A stretch of 64,000 nucleotides of DNA, taken from the NCBI RefSeq assembly GCF_033898525.1, contig NZ_JAXAFJ010000004.1, positions 62,001 to 126,000 of the forward strand. The letters run 5' to 3'. The stretch is from Flaviflagellibacter rhizophilus (GTDB lineage Bacteria > Pseudomonadota > Alphaproteobacteria > Rhizobiales > Methylopilaceae). Positions within the stretch are counted from its first letter, which is position 1. Each line of letters starts with the position of its first letter. Shown piece after piece: positions 35,960 to 45,282 of this stretch. The translations under genes were made by a program, and so were the position numbers. The notes under the pieces were generated by a model that saw only the letters and a program-made list of their open reading frames with translations, was not told where the DNA came from and did not search any database.

Positions 35960-37488
35960 TGGACATCCGCGCCGCTGAGATCTCCGCGATCCTCAAGGAC
36001 CAGATCAAGAATTTCGGCCAGGAGGCCGAGGTCTCCGAAGTCGGACAGGTGCTGTCGGTCGGTGACGGCATCGCCCGCATCTACGGCCTCGACCAGGTTC
36101 AGGCCGGTGAGATGGTCGAATTCCCGGGCGGCATCCGGGGCATGGCGCTGAACCTCGAAACCGACAATGTCGGCGTCGTGATCTTCGGCTCCGACCGCGA
36201 CATCAAGGAAGGCGACACGGTCAAGCGCACCGGCGCCATCGTGGATGTTCCCGTCGGCCGTGGCCTGCTCGGCCGCGTCGTGGACGCTCTCGGCAACCCG
36301 ATCGATGGCAAGGGCCCGATCGAGTACACCGAGCGCCGCCGCGTCGACGTCAAGGCGCCGGGCATCATCCCGCGCAAGTCCGTGCATGAGCCGATGCAGA
36401 CCGGCCTCAAGGCCATCGACGCCCTGATCCCTGTCGGCCGCGGACAGCGCGAGCTCGTCATCGGCGACCGCCAGACCGGCAAGACCGCCGTCATCCTGGA
36501 CACCATTCTCAACCAGAAGCCCATCAATCAGGGCACGGACGAGAAGGCCAAGCTGTACTGCGTCTACGTTGCCATCGGCCAGAAGCGCTCGACGGTCGCG
36601 CAGTTCGTGAAGACGCTCGAAGAGAACGGCGCGATGGAATATTCCATCGTCGTGGCCGCCACCGCGTCCGATCCGGCCCCCATGCAGTTCCTGGCGCCGT
36701 TCGCCGGCTGCGCGATGGGCGAATTCTTCCGCGACAACGGCCTGCACGCCCTCATCACCTATGATGACCTGTCCAAGCAGGCCGTGGCGTACCGCCAGAT
36801 GTCGCTGCTGCTGCGCCGCCCGCCGGGCCGCGAAGCCTATCCGGGCGACGTGTTCTACCTCCACTCGCGCCTTCTGGAGCGTTCGGCGAAGCTGAACGAC
36901 GAGAACGGCTCGGGCTCGCTGACGGCTCTGCCGGTCATCGAGACGCAGGCGAACGACGTGTCGGCCTACATCCCGACCAACGTGATCTCGATCACCGACG
37001 GCCAGATCTTCCTTGAGACGGACCTGTTCTACCAGGGCATCCGCCCGGCGGTGAACGTCGGCCTCTCGGTGTCGCGCGTCGGCTCCTCCGCCCAGATCAA
37101 GGCGATGAAGCAGGTGGCTGGCAAGATCAAGGGCGAGCTCGCGCAGTACCGCGAGATGGCGGCCTTCGCACAGTTCGGCTCGGATCTCGACGCCTCGACG
37201 CAGCGCCTCCTGAACCGCGGCGCGCGTCTCACCGAGCTCCTGAAGCAGGCGCAGTTCTCGCCGCTGAAGGTCGAGGAGCAGGTCGCGGTGATCTATGCCG
37301 GCACCAACGGCTATCTCGACAGCCTTCCGCTGGATCGGGTTCGCCCGTTCGAGCAGGGCCTGCTGTCCTATCTGCGGACGCAGGCGGCGGAGGTGCTCGA
37401 CACCATCCGCACGTCTAAGGAACTGTCGAAGGACACGACCGAGAAGCTGAAGGCAGCAGTCGACGCCTTCGCGAAGAACTTCGCCTGA
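35959..37488 (+). CDS. atpA: ATP synthase subunit alpha
   Basis: Non-catalytic nucleotide-binding subunit of F1. The 509-residue product begins MDIRAAEISAILKDQIKNFG and contains the P-loop GDRQTGKTAVILDTI (about residue 169), the ISITDGQIFLETDLFYQGIRPA block and the arginine finger region NVGLSVSRVGSSAQ. Length and motifs are normal. Confidence 0.98.
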   Translation: MDIRAAEISAILKDQIKNFGQEAEVSEVGQVLSVGDGIARIYGLDQVQAGEMVEFPGGIRGMALNLETDNVGVVIFGSDRDIKEGDTVKRTGAIVDVPVGRGLLGRVVDALGNPIDGKGPIEYTERRRVDVKAPGIIPRKSVHEPMQTGLKAIDALIPVGRGQRELVIGDRQTGKTAVILDTILNQKPINQGTDEKAKLYCVYVAIGQKRSTVAQFVKTLEENGAMEYSIVVAATASDPAPMQFLAPFAGCAMGEFFRDNGLHALITYDDLSKQAVAYRQMSLLLRRPPGREAYPGDVFYLHSRLLERSAKLNDENGSGSLTALPVIETQANDVSAYIPTNVISITDGQIFLETDLFYQGIRPAVNVGLSVSRVGSSAQIKAMKQVAGKIKGELAQYREMAAFAQFGSDLDASTQRLLNRGARLTELLKQAQFSPLKVEEQVAVIYAGTNGYLDSLPLDRVRPFEQGLLSYLRTQAAEVLDTIRTSKELSKDTTEKLKAAVDAFAKNFA

Positions 37489-37511
37489 TCAGGCGCTGAA
37501 GGCGGTACGGC

Positions 37512-38387
37512 ATGGCCTCTCTTAAAGATCTGCGCAATCGCATCGCCTCTGTGAAGGCGACGCAGAAGATCACCAAGGCGATGCAGATGGTCGCCGCGGC
37601 GAAGCTGCGTCGCGCCCAGATGGCGGCAGAGGCCGCCCGTCCCTATGCCGAGCGCATGGAGCGGGTTCTTGCCAATCTCGCCAGCGGACTGGCCAACCAG
37701 CCCGATGCGCCCCTGCTGCTCAGCGGCACGGGATCGACGCAGCGCCACCTGCTGATCGTGGCGACAGCGGAGCGCGGCCTTGCGGGCGCGTTCAACTCCT
37801 CCATTGCCCGACTGGCGCGCGACCATGCCAACCGCCTCATCGCGGAAGGCAAGGACGTCACCATTCTTCCGGTGGGCCGCAAGGGCGCCGACGTGCTGCG
37901 TCGCCAGTTCGCGAACCGGCTGGAGGGCAATGTCGACCTGCGCGATGTCAAGCAGCTCGGCTTCGTGAATGCCGAAGCCATTGCGACGCAGGTGATCTCC
38001 CGGTTTGAAGCCGGCGAGTTCGATGTCGCGACCCTGTTCTTCTCCCGCTTCCGCTCGGTGATCCAGCAGGTCCCGACCGCGCAGCAGATCATCCCGGCGG
38101 TGATCCCGCAGGTTGCCGACACCGGCGCCTCGGCCCTGTACGAATTCGAGCCCGGCGAGGCGGAGATCCTCCAGGATCTTCTGCCGCGCAACATCGCCAT
38201 CCAGATCTTCCGCGCGCTGCTGGAAAACGCGGCGTCCGAGCAGGGCGCGCGCATGAGCGCCATGGACAATGCCACCCGCAATGCGGGCGACATGATCAAG
38301 AAGCTGACGATGAACTACAACCGGACGCGTCAGGCGCAGATCACCAAGGAGCTGATCGAGATCATCTCCGGCGCCGAAGCGCTCTGA
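37512..38387 (+). CDS. atpG: ATP synthase subunit gamma
   Basis: Central rotor shaft of F1. The 291-residue product starts MASLKDLRNRIASVKATQKI with the helix TKAMQMVAAAKLRRAQ and ends with ASEQGARMSAMDNATRNAGDMI and RQAQITKELIEIISGAEAL, both canonical. It is followed not by atpD but by an Ohr-type gene 22 bases downstream. Confidence 0.98.
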   Translation: MASLKDLRNRIASVKATQKITKAMQMVAAAKLRRAQMAAEAARPYAERMERVLANLASGLANQPDAPLLLSGTGSTQRHLLIVATAERGLAGAFNSSIARLARDHANRLIAEGKDVTILPVGRKGADVLRRQFANRLEGNVDLRDVKQLGFVNAEAIATQVISRFEAGEFDVATLFFSRFRSVIQQVPTAQQIIPAVIPQVADTGASALYEFEPGEAEILQDLLPRNIAIQIFRALLENAASEQGARMSAMDNATRNAGDMIKKLTMNYNRTRQAQITKELIEIISGAEAL

Positions 38388-38409
38388 TAACGGATAAGAG
38401 GAGTCGATC

Positions 38410-38811
38410 ATGGCCTACAAGACCACCGCGACGACCACTGGCGGCCGCAATGGCCGCGCCATACTTGCCGATGGCGGCCTCGCGCTCGCCATGGCGGCTC
38501 CGAAGGAAATTCGCGGCGACGGCAACGGCCACAATCCCGAGCAGCTGTTCGCTCTCGGCTACTCGTCCTGCTTCGGCCAGGCCCTGCTCGGCCTCGGCAA
38601 GAAGCACAACGTGGATTCCAAGGAAGCCAGCGTCACCGCTGAGGTCACGCTCAACACCGATGGCGGCTTCTCGCTTGCCGTCGACCTGAAGGTGTCCATT
38701 CCCGGTGCCGACCGCGCTGCGGTCGAGGCGCTGGTCGAGGAAGCCCATCAGGTTTGCCCCTATTCCAAGGCGATCCGGAACAATGTTCCGGTGACCCTGA
38801 CCGTCGTTTGA
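38410..38811 (+). CDS. Organic hydroperoxide resistance protein (Ohr subfamily of OsmC)
   Basis: A thiol peroxidase that reduces organic and lipid hydroperoxides using lipoylated proteins as electron source. The 133-residue product has the two redox cysteines in the Ohr contexts YSSCFGQAL (Cys54) and HQVCPYSKAIRNN (Cys116), and GGRNGRAILADG and NPEQLFALGYSSC. A ribosome-binding site (AAGAGGAG) precedes the ATG. It sits inside the F1 operon between atpG and atpD, 22 and 26 bases from them, so it is very probably cotranscribed. Confidence 0.93.
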   Translation: MAYKTTATTTGGRNGRAILADGGLALAMAAPKEIRGDGNGHNPEQLFALGYSSCFGQALLGLGKKHNVDSKEASVTAEVTLNTDGGFSLAVDLKVSIPGADRAAVEALVEEAHQVCPYSKAIRNNVPVTLTVV

Positions 38812-38837
38812 CGGAACCGGTTCTCAAGGAGATCACT

Positions 38838-40283
<1,446 letters not shown>

Positions 40284-40341
40284 TCCGGAGATCCCGGCGG
40301 CACCTCCCATGGGAGGTTCAGCAGGGATCAACGATCCGGGA

Positions 40342-40483
40342 ATGAGTAACCAGATCACGGGCGAAGGACCGGCATCCAGTTTCGGAGCAAATCTCCGGCC
40401 AGTGATGGGACGGTCCGATCGCCCTGATCGGCGGCATCATCGGGCTTGGCCTCGGCTCTGTCGCCGATCGCCGCCGGTTCTGA
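40342..40483 (+). pseudogene. Possible frameshifted small membrane-protein gene between atpD and atpC
   Basis: The gap between atpD and atpC is about 210 bases and holds an ATG frame (40342, MSNQITGEGPASSFGANLRP) that loses sense after about 20 codons, while another frame resumes with a hydrophobic GxxxG-like helix (ALIGGIIGLGLGSVADRRRF) ending at TGA 40481-40483. No start codon lies within that second frame after its own upstream stop. One indel near 40400-40420 would join them into a protein of about 47 residues. It may instead be non-coding. Confidence 0.3.
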
Positions 40484-40493
40484 GGACAACATA

Positions 40494-40913
40494 ATGGCCA
40501 GCCTCCCCTTCGAACTTGTCTCCCCGGAACGTCTCCTGGTGTCCGAGCAGGTAGAGAGCGTCACCGCTCCGGGCCTTGAGGGCGATTTCACGGTGCTGGC
40601 AGGTCACGCGCCGCTGATCGCCCTTCTGCGTCCGGGCTTCGTGATCGTCACCCCGGCTTCAGGTGCCGTGCGGCGGCTTTACATCCGCGGCGGATTTGCC
40701 GAGGTGAATCCAGCCGGCCTGACCATCCTTGCCGACATGGCAATCCCTGCTGAAGAACTGGACAGCGCGCGCGTGAACGCGGAAATCCAGATTGCGCAGA
40801 ACGCCGTCTCGCACACGCACGACGCGGATGCTCGTCTGCGTGCCGAGGAACGTCTGGCCTGGATCAAGGATCTGGCCGGCAGCACCGAGCCCGCGACCGC
40901 CACGAGCCACTAA
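40494..40913 (+). CDS. atpC: ATP synthase subunit epsilon
   Basis: Inhibitory rotor subunit. The ATG at 40494 follows TGAGGACAAC and gives 139 residues. MASLPFELVSPERLL, the conserved VTAPGLEGDFTVLAGHAPLIALLRPG region and FAEVNPAGLTILADMA are typical; a C-terminal helical segment follows. Last gene of the operon, with only a weak hairpin after it. Confidence 0.95.
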   Translation: MASLPFELVSPERLLVSEQVESVTAPGLEGDFTVLAGHAPLIALLRPGFVIVTPASGAVRRLYIRGGFAEVNPAGLTILADMAIPAEELDSARVNAEIQIAQNAVSHTHDADARLRAEERLAWIKDLAGSTEPATATSH

Positions 40914-40970
40914 GCCGCATTAAACTTTTGTTGACGCGGCTCCCGGGCCATCTCACTGTTCGTCTGCCCG

Positions 40971-41717
40971 ATGCATGATCGGGCGATGCTCAGTTGGCGG
41001 CGGGGACGTATGCCGGTCACAGCGAAGATTTCGGCCGCCATTGGCCTGCTGTTCGCGCTCGTGCTGGGGGTGCGAAGCGACCTCGACATCGCGCTCACTG
41101 GGCTCTTCTACGACAGTGGAGTTCGCGACTTCCCGATCAGCGGCATCCCTTGGGTGCAGGATGTCCGGTGGGTCCTGATGCATGTTCCGCATCTGGTGAC
41201 GCTGCTTGCGCTGGCCGCGTTGGTCGGCAAGGCGCTTCGCCTGCCTTTCCTGCAATGGCTGCCCACGCGCCACGCGTTCTTCCTCCTGTCCACCCTCCTC
41301 GTGATTCCCGGCCTCGTGGTCAATGCGGGGCTCAAGGAGAACTGGGGGCGCCCCCGCCCTCATGAGACCGTGCTGTTCGGCGGAACAACCGAATTCTATC
41401 CCTGGTGGAAGCTCGGTGGCCCTTGCGACGACAACTGCTCGTTCGTGTCCGGCGAAGTTTCAGGTGTTGCGTGGCTGTCTGCGGCGGCAGCGCTGACACC
41501 TCCCAACATCCGGCCGTTCGCCATCGCCGGGACGATCGCCGTAACCGCCGCTACCGCTCTCCTGCGGGTGGCATTCGGCGGCCACTGGTTCTCCGACGTG
41601 ATGATCAGCGCGACCTTGACCTTCTTCCTCGTGGCGGTCATGCACAGGTTCTTCTTCGGGCCGGTTCGCCGGCGCCGTTTTCCCAAGCCGGAGGTTCTAG
41701 GTGCCGTTCAGCCGTGA
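40971..41717 (+). CDS. PAP2 superfamily membrane phosphatase
   Basis: A 248-residue inner-membrane protein with about six helices. The three phosphatase motifs are recognisable: KENWGRPRP (K-x6-RP), FVSGEVSG (the PSGH position, with Glu instead of His) and RVAFGGHWFSDV (R-x5-H-x3-D). The family dephosphorylates lipid phosphates such as phosphatidic acid, undecaprenyl pyrophosphate or lipid A. The Glu-for-His change recurs in some alphaproteobacterial members. An internal ATG at about 41010 is an alternative start. It overlaps tenA by 17 bases. Confidence 0.85.
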   Translation: MHDRAMLSWRRGRMPVTAKISAAIGLLFALVLGVRSDLDIALTGLFYDSGVRDFPISGIPWVQDVRWVLMHVPHLVTLLALAALVGKALRLPFLQWLPTRHAFFLLSTLLVIPGLVVNAGLKENWGRPRPHETVLFGGTTEFYPWWKLGGPCDDNCSFVSGEVSGVAWLSAAAALTPPNIRPFAIAGTIAVTAATALLRVAFGGHWFSDVMISATLTFFLVAVMHRFFFGPVRRRRFPKPEVLGAVQP

Positions 41718-42366
41718 CGCGTGGGACGCCAATCTAGGGCTCTACGAGACAATCCGTTCGATGCCGTTCAACGAGGCGCTTGCCGCGGGAACACTGCCGG
41801 CCGAACGCTTCCAGCACTACATCATCCAGGATGCGCATTACCTGATCGCATTCGGACGGGCGCTTGCCGTCGCGGCGGCCAAAGCCGACGACACCGATGG
41901 CATCGTCCAGTTCTCGGAAGCGGCCAAGGTCGCGATCATCGTGGAGCGGGCGCTTCACGCCGATTATTTCCGCCAGTTCGGCGTCACAGCGGATGATTTC
42001 GCACGGGCGCCGCTGTCGCCGGCCTGCCATCATTATTCGAGCTATCTGCTGGCGACCGCCTGGGCCGAGCCGTATCCGGTGGCCCTGGCCGCCCTGCTGC
42101 CCTGCTTCTGGATCTACGCCGAGGTCGGTCGCGACATCCACGGGCGCGCTGCCGAACCGAACCCTTACAGGGCCTGGATCGACACCTATGCCGGCGAAGA
42201 TTTCCACGCCGCCGTGAGAGGCGTCATCGCCACCACGGATCGGCTGGCCGCCAAGGCGTCGCCCGAGACACAAGGCGCGATGCATGTGGCGTTCACCCGC
42301 GCGACACAGCTCGAATGGATGTTCTGGGACTCGGCCTGGAACCTCGGTGACTGGCCGGTTCGCTAG
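41701..42366 (+). CDS. tenA: TenA family protein (aminopyrimidine aminohydrolase, thiaminase II)
   Basis: Recovers the HMP pyrimidine from degraded thiamine. The GTG at 41701 lies inside the end of the PAP2 gene and gives 221 residues. TenA features: FQHYIIQDAHYLIAFGRALA, the catalytic Cys in SPACHHYSSYLLATA (about residue 102), and ALLPCFWIYAEVGRDI with the paired acidic residue. No TPP riboswitch was seen upstream, so it is expressed from the PAP2 promoter. It ends within four bases of the convergent Nudix gene. Confidence 0.92.
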   Translation: MPFSRDAWDANLGLYETIRSMPFNEALAAGTLPAERFQHYIIQDAHYLIAFGRALAVAAAKADDTDGIVQFSEAAKVAIIVERALHADYFRQFGVTADDFARAPLSPACHHYSSYLLATAWAEPYPVALAALLPCFWIYAEVGRDIHGRAAEPNPYRAWIDTYAGEDFHAAVRGVIATTDRLAAKASPETQGAMHVAFTRATQLEWMFWDSAWNLGDWPVR

Positions 42367-42878
42367 TCTGGATAAGCCGGCCAGGCAAACGGGGCGAAGG
42401 CCTCCGCCACCTTCTCGTAGACGGGCCGACGGAACGGCACGACCAGCCTCGGAAGCAGGTCGAGCGGGAAGAAGCCCCACGCATCGAACTCTGGATCCTC
42501 GAGGCATTCCGGAAGGGCTACGTTGATCTCCTCCAGCGGCCCTTCCATCCGGAATGCCACCCATCGCTGCCGCTGGCCACGAAATGGCGCCAGCTTATGC
42601 GTCGAAGGGCCGTCATAGGCCGGGAAGTCGTAGGTCCACCACTCATCGGTCGCGCCAAGGAGTGAAACGGATGTCACGCCCGTTTCTTCCCACAGTTCCC
42701 GACGCGCAGCCGCAATGACGTCTTCGCCCTCATCCACTCCCCCCTGCGGCATCTGCCACTCGAAACCGGCGGGGATGATTTCCGGACCCGACGAGGCAAA
42801 CCGGTGCCCGGCGAACACCAGCCCTCTTTGGTCGAACAGGGCAACGCCAACATTGGGGCGATAGGGCTTTTCCGTCAT
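42363..42878 (-). CDS. Nudix hydrolase, RppH-like RNA pyrophosphohydrolase (second copy)
   Basis: The 171-residue product has the full Nudix box GGVDEGEDVIAAARRELWEETG and the RppH contexts YRPNVGVALFDQRGLVFAGHR, FEWQMPQGGVDEG and FRGQRQRWVAFRM. It overlaps the upstream, related Nudix gene by four bases (ATGA). Either copy could be the RNA 5'-pyrophosphohydrolase; this one lies closest in length to the family norm. Confidence 0.92.
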   Translation of the reverse strand: MTEKPYRPNVGVALFDQRGLVFAGHRFASSGPEIIPAGFEWQMPQGGVDEGEDVIAAARRELWEETGVTSVSLLGATDEWWTYDFPAYDGPSTHKLAPFRGQRQRWVAFRMEGPLEEINVALPECLEDPEFDAWGFFPLDLLPRLVVPFRRPVYEKVAEAFAPFAWPAYPD

Positions 42879-43459
42879 CGGCCGATCTTGGGAGCGAGTT
42901 CGGCCACCACCTCTTCATAGCTGGCGCGCTTGAAGGGCACGATCAGAGAGCACAGCTTGTCGACGCTCTCCCAGCGCCATTCGGAGAACTCAGGCTTGTG
43001 CTTTCCGCCGGCCGGCGTCGCGATGTCGATCTCGCCATCGTCGCCGGTGAAGCGCAGGGCGAACCATTTCTGGCGCTGCCCGCGATACCGTCCCTTCCAG
43101 GCGACGCCGACAAGCTCCGGCGGCAGGTCATAGGTCACCCAGCCCGCCGTCTCGGCGATCGGCTCCACCGAGCGAATGTTCGTCTCCTCCCACAGCTCCC
43201 GCAGCGCACCTTCGAAGGGCTCCTCCCCTTTGTCGAGGCCCCCTTGCGGCATCTGCCAGGCATGGTCCTCGCCGATGGGCGGCGCCATGCCGGAGCGCCG
43301 GCCCACGAAGACCAGCCCCTCGCGGTTGACGAGCATCACACCGACGCATGGGCGGTAAGGAAGACTGTCTGGGTCTGTCACGAGGGCACCATCTCCGAGC
43401 AATGGCGGCGTTCTAGCCTGCCGAACAGGCGGTGCGAAGCCACCACCCGCGAAAGACAT
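42875..43459 (-). CDS. Nudix hydrolase, RppH-like RNA pyrophosphohydrolase (first copy)
   Basis: A paralogue of the neighbour at 42363 with the Nudix box GGLDKGEEPFEGALRELWEETN and YRPCVGVMLVNREGLVFVGRR. The ATG at 43459 overlaps the stop of the preceding gene (TGATG) and gives 194 residues, which includes a 26-residue leader before the domain; a GTG at 43381 would give the usual length. RppH removes pyrophosphate from mRNA 5' ends and so starts decay. Confidence 0.92.
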   Translation of the reverse strand: MSFAGGGFAPPVRQARTPPLLGDGALVTDPDSLPYRPCVGVMLVNREGLVFVGRRSGMAPPIGEDHAWQMPQGGLDKGEEPFEGALRELWEETNIRSVEPIAETAGWVTYDLPPELVGVAWKGRYRGQRQKWFALRFTGDDGEIDIATPAGGKHKPEFSEWRWESVDKLCSLIVPFKRASYEEVVAELAPKIGR

Positions 43460-43806
43460 CAGGGAGCGCGCGGCACCTTGATGATCAGCGGGCCGGATTC
43501 GGAGGTCTGAGGATCTATCACACGCCCGCGTGGCGGCGCTTCCTGCGGCGGCACCGCTCGCACTTCGTCGACCGGCGCCGGGATTGTCTCGGCGGATGTC
43601 CTCAGTGCAGGAGCGTCGTCGGCAGCCGCGACCCTCCCGCCGGGCACGGCATCTACGGTGAGAGCCGGCCAGAACGCCACGGAGGCCGCCACGACACATG
43701 CGGCCAGCAGCAATCCCGCCCCTGCAAGCACAGCCGTGCCCCGCCTGGCAGGCGGGCGCCTCAGGCCGAGAGGTGCTCTGAGTTCATCATCCACGCTGAA
43801 GCCCAC
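43459..43806 (-). CDS. Short membrane-anchored protein, possibly a truncated YibQ-type (divergent polysaccharide deacetylase) protein
   Basis: A 115-residue protein with a cytoplasmic start (DDELRAPLGLRRPPARR), one membrane helix (about residues 24-46, AVLAGAGLLLAACVVAASVAF) and a Pro/Ala-rich periplasmic tail ending ESGPLIIKVPRAP. In Hyphomicrobiales the slot between ctpA and rppH normally holds a divergent polysaccharide deacetylase gene (DUF610) whose N-terminus looks like this, but the deacetylase domain is absent here. The stop overlaps the rppH-like start. Confidence 0.6.
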   Translation of the reverse strand: MGFSVDDELRAPLGLRRPPARRGTAVLAGAGLLLAACVVAASVAFWPALTVDAVPGGRVAAADDAPALRTSAETIPAPVDEVRAVPPQEAPPRGRVIDPQTSESGPLIIKVPRAP

Positions 43807-43848
43807 TCAATGCCGTTCGGCGGCCCCGGGGGGCCGCCAATGCAGTGT

Positions 43849-45282
43849 TCAGTTGGTCTTCTTCTGGGCCTTGGCCGGAGCCTTGGCCATCTGCGAGCAC
43901 TCGGCCGAGAGCTCGCCCGGCTTCGGCGGGAAGGCTGCGTCCGTGCGGGTGCCGCGCAGCAGCTCAAGAGCCGCCTGCAGCTGCACGTCGTCCTTGGCCT
44001 CAGGCGGCACATAGGCCGAAGAGCCGCCCTCGTCGTTTTCCTTCTTCTCCTCGGAGGAGATCTGGTCCTGCTCGACGGGGTCCGCCTGGCGCGGCTTCTC
44101 GCCGGCCCCGAGCAGATGGCCGCGCAGGCCGATCTCGCCCTCGGTACGGTCCTTGCCCTTCAGCTCGTCCGGGATCACGGGCTCGACCTTGATGTCCGGC
44201 TCTATACCCTTGGCCTGAATGGAGCGCCCGCATGGCGTATAGTAGCGTGCCGTCGTGAGCGAGAGGGCGCCGTTCGGGCCCATGTCCACAAGGCTCTGCA
44301 CCGAGCCCTTGCCGAAGGAACGCGTGCCGAGAATGGTCGCACGCTTGTGGTCCTGCAGCGCGCCCGCCACGATCTCGGAGGCCGAAGCGGAACCGCCGTT
44401 GACGAGCACGATCACCGGCTTGCCGTCCGTCTGGTCGCCGGAGCGCGCGCTGTAGCGCTGGATGTCTTCAGGCTGGCGCCCGCGGGTCGAAACCACTTCG
44501 CCACGGTTGAGGAAGGTGTCGGTCACGCGAATGGACTGGTCGAGCAGGCCACCGGGATTGTTGCGCAGGTCGAGCACATAGCCCTTCAGCTGGTCGGCGG
44601 GGATCTGCTTCTTCAGGTCCTCGATCGCCTTCTGCAGGCCGTCGTTCGTCAGTTCGCTGAAGGAGGCGAGGCGGATATAGCCGACATCCTCGCCTTCCTT
44701 GCGGCTGCGCACGACGCGGATGCGGATCACGTCACGCGTCAGCTTGACGTCCAGCGGCTCGCTGTCCTTGCGCATGATCTTGAGCGTAATGGACGTGTTC
44801 ACCGGGCCGCGCATCTTCTCCACGGCCTGCTGGAGGGTCAGGCCCTCGATCTTCTGGCCGTCGATATGCGTGATGATGTCGTTGGCGAGGATGCCGGCGC
44901 GCGCAGCGGGTGTCTCGTCGATGGGGCTTACAACCTTGATCAGGCTGTTCTCCATGGAGACCTCGATGCCGAGGCCGCCGAACTCGCCGCGGATATCGAC
45001 CTGACGGTCGCGGTAGCGCTTGGCGTCCATATAGGAGGAGTGGGGGTCGAGGCCCGACAGCATGCCGTTGATGGCATCCTGCACGAGCTTGGAATCTTCC
45101 GGCTTCTCCACGTACTCGGAGCGCACGCGCTCGAACACGTCGCCGAACAGGTTCAGGTTCCGATACGTCTCGGCGCTGCCTGCGGCCCAGGCTTTGGTGA
45201 ACAGGCCATGGTTCTGCACGAGGCCGACGGACGTGGCGCCCATCAGCGCGCCGACAAGAACAAGTGAAACCTTACGCATCAT
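43849..45282 (-). CDS. ctpA: Carboxy-terminal processing protease (S41 family, CtpA)
   Basis: A periplasmic Ser-Lys protease. The ATG at 45282 (or the adjacent one at 45279) gives 477 residues and a signal peptide (VSLVLVGALMGATSVGL). A PDZ domain (GGLGIEVSMENSLIKVVSPI... GLTLQQAVEKMRG) precedes the catalytic domain with Ser in VLVNGGSASASEIVAGAL and Lys in GTRSFGKGSVQ. A Lys/Glu-rich tail ends the protein. It overlaps the upstream envC-like gene, and such proteases act in peptidoglycan hydrolase control. Confidence 0.95.
   Translation of the reverse strand: MMRKVSLVLVGALMGATSVGLVQNHGLFTKAWAAGSAETYRNLNLFGDVFERVRSEYVEKPEDSKLVQDAINGMLSGLDPHSSYMDAKRYRDRQVDIRGEFGGLGIEVSMENSLIKVVSPIDETPAARAGILANDIITHIDGQKIEGLTLQQAVEKMRGPVNTSITLKIMRKDSEPLDVKLTRDVIRIRVVRSRKEGEDVGYIRLASFSELTNDGLQKAIEDLKKQIPADQLKGYVLDLRNNPGGLLDQSIRVTDTFLNRGEVVSTRGRQPEDIQRYSARSGDQTDGKPVIVLVNGGSASASEIVAGALQDHKRATILGTRSFGKGSVQSLVDMGPNGALSLTTARYYTPCGRSIQAKGIEPDIKVEPVIPDELKGKDRTEGEIGLRGHLLGAGEKPRQADPVEQDQISSEEKKENDEGGSSAYVPPEAKDDVQLQAALELLRGTRTDAAFPPKPGELSAECSQMAKAPAKAQKKTN

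Noticed and set aside
41701..41717. Frameshift or fusion between the PAP2 and tenA genes
   Set aside because: Both proteins have normal ends; a 17-base overlap is compatible with coupled translation.
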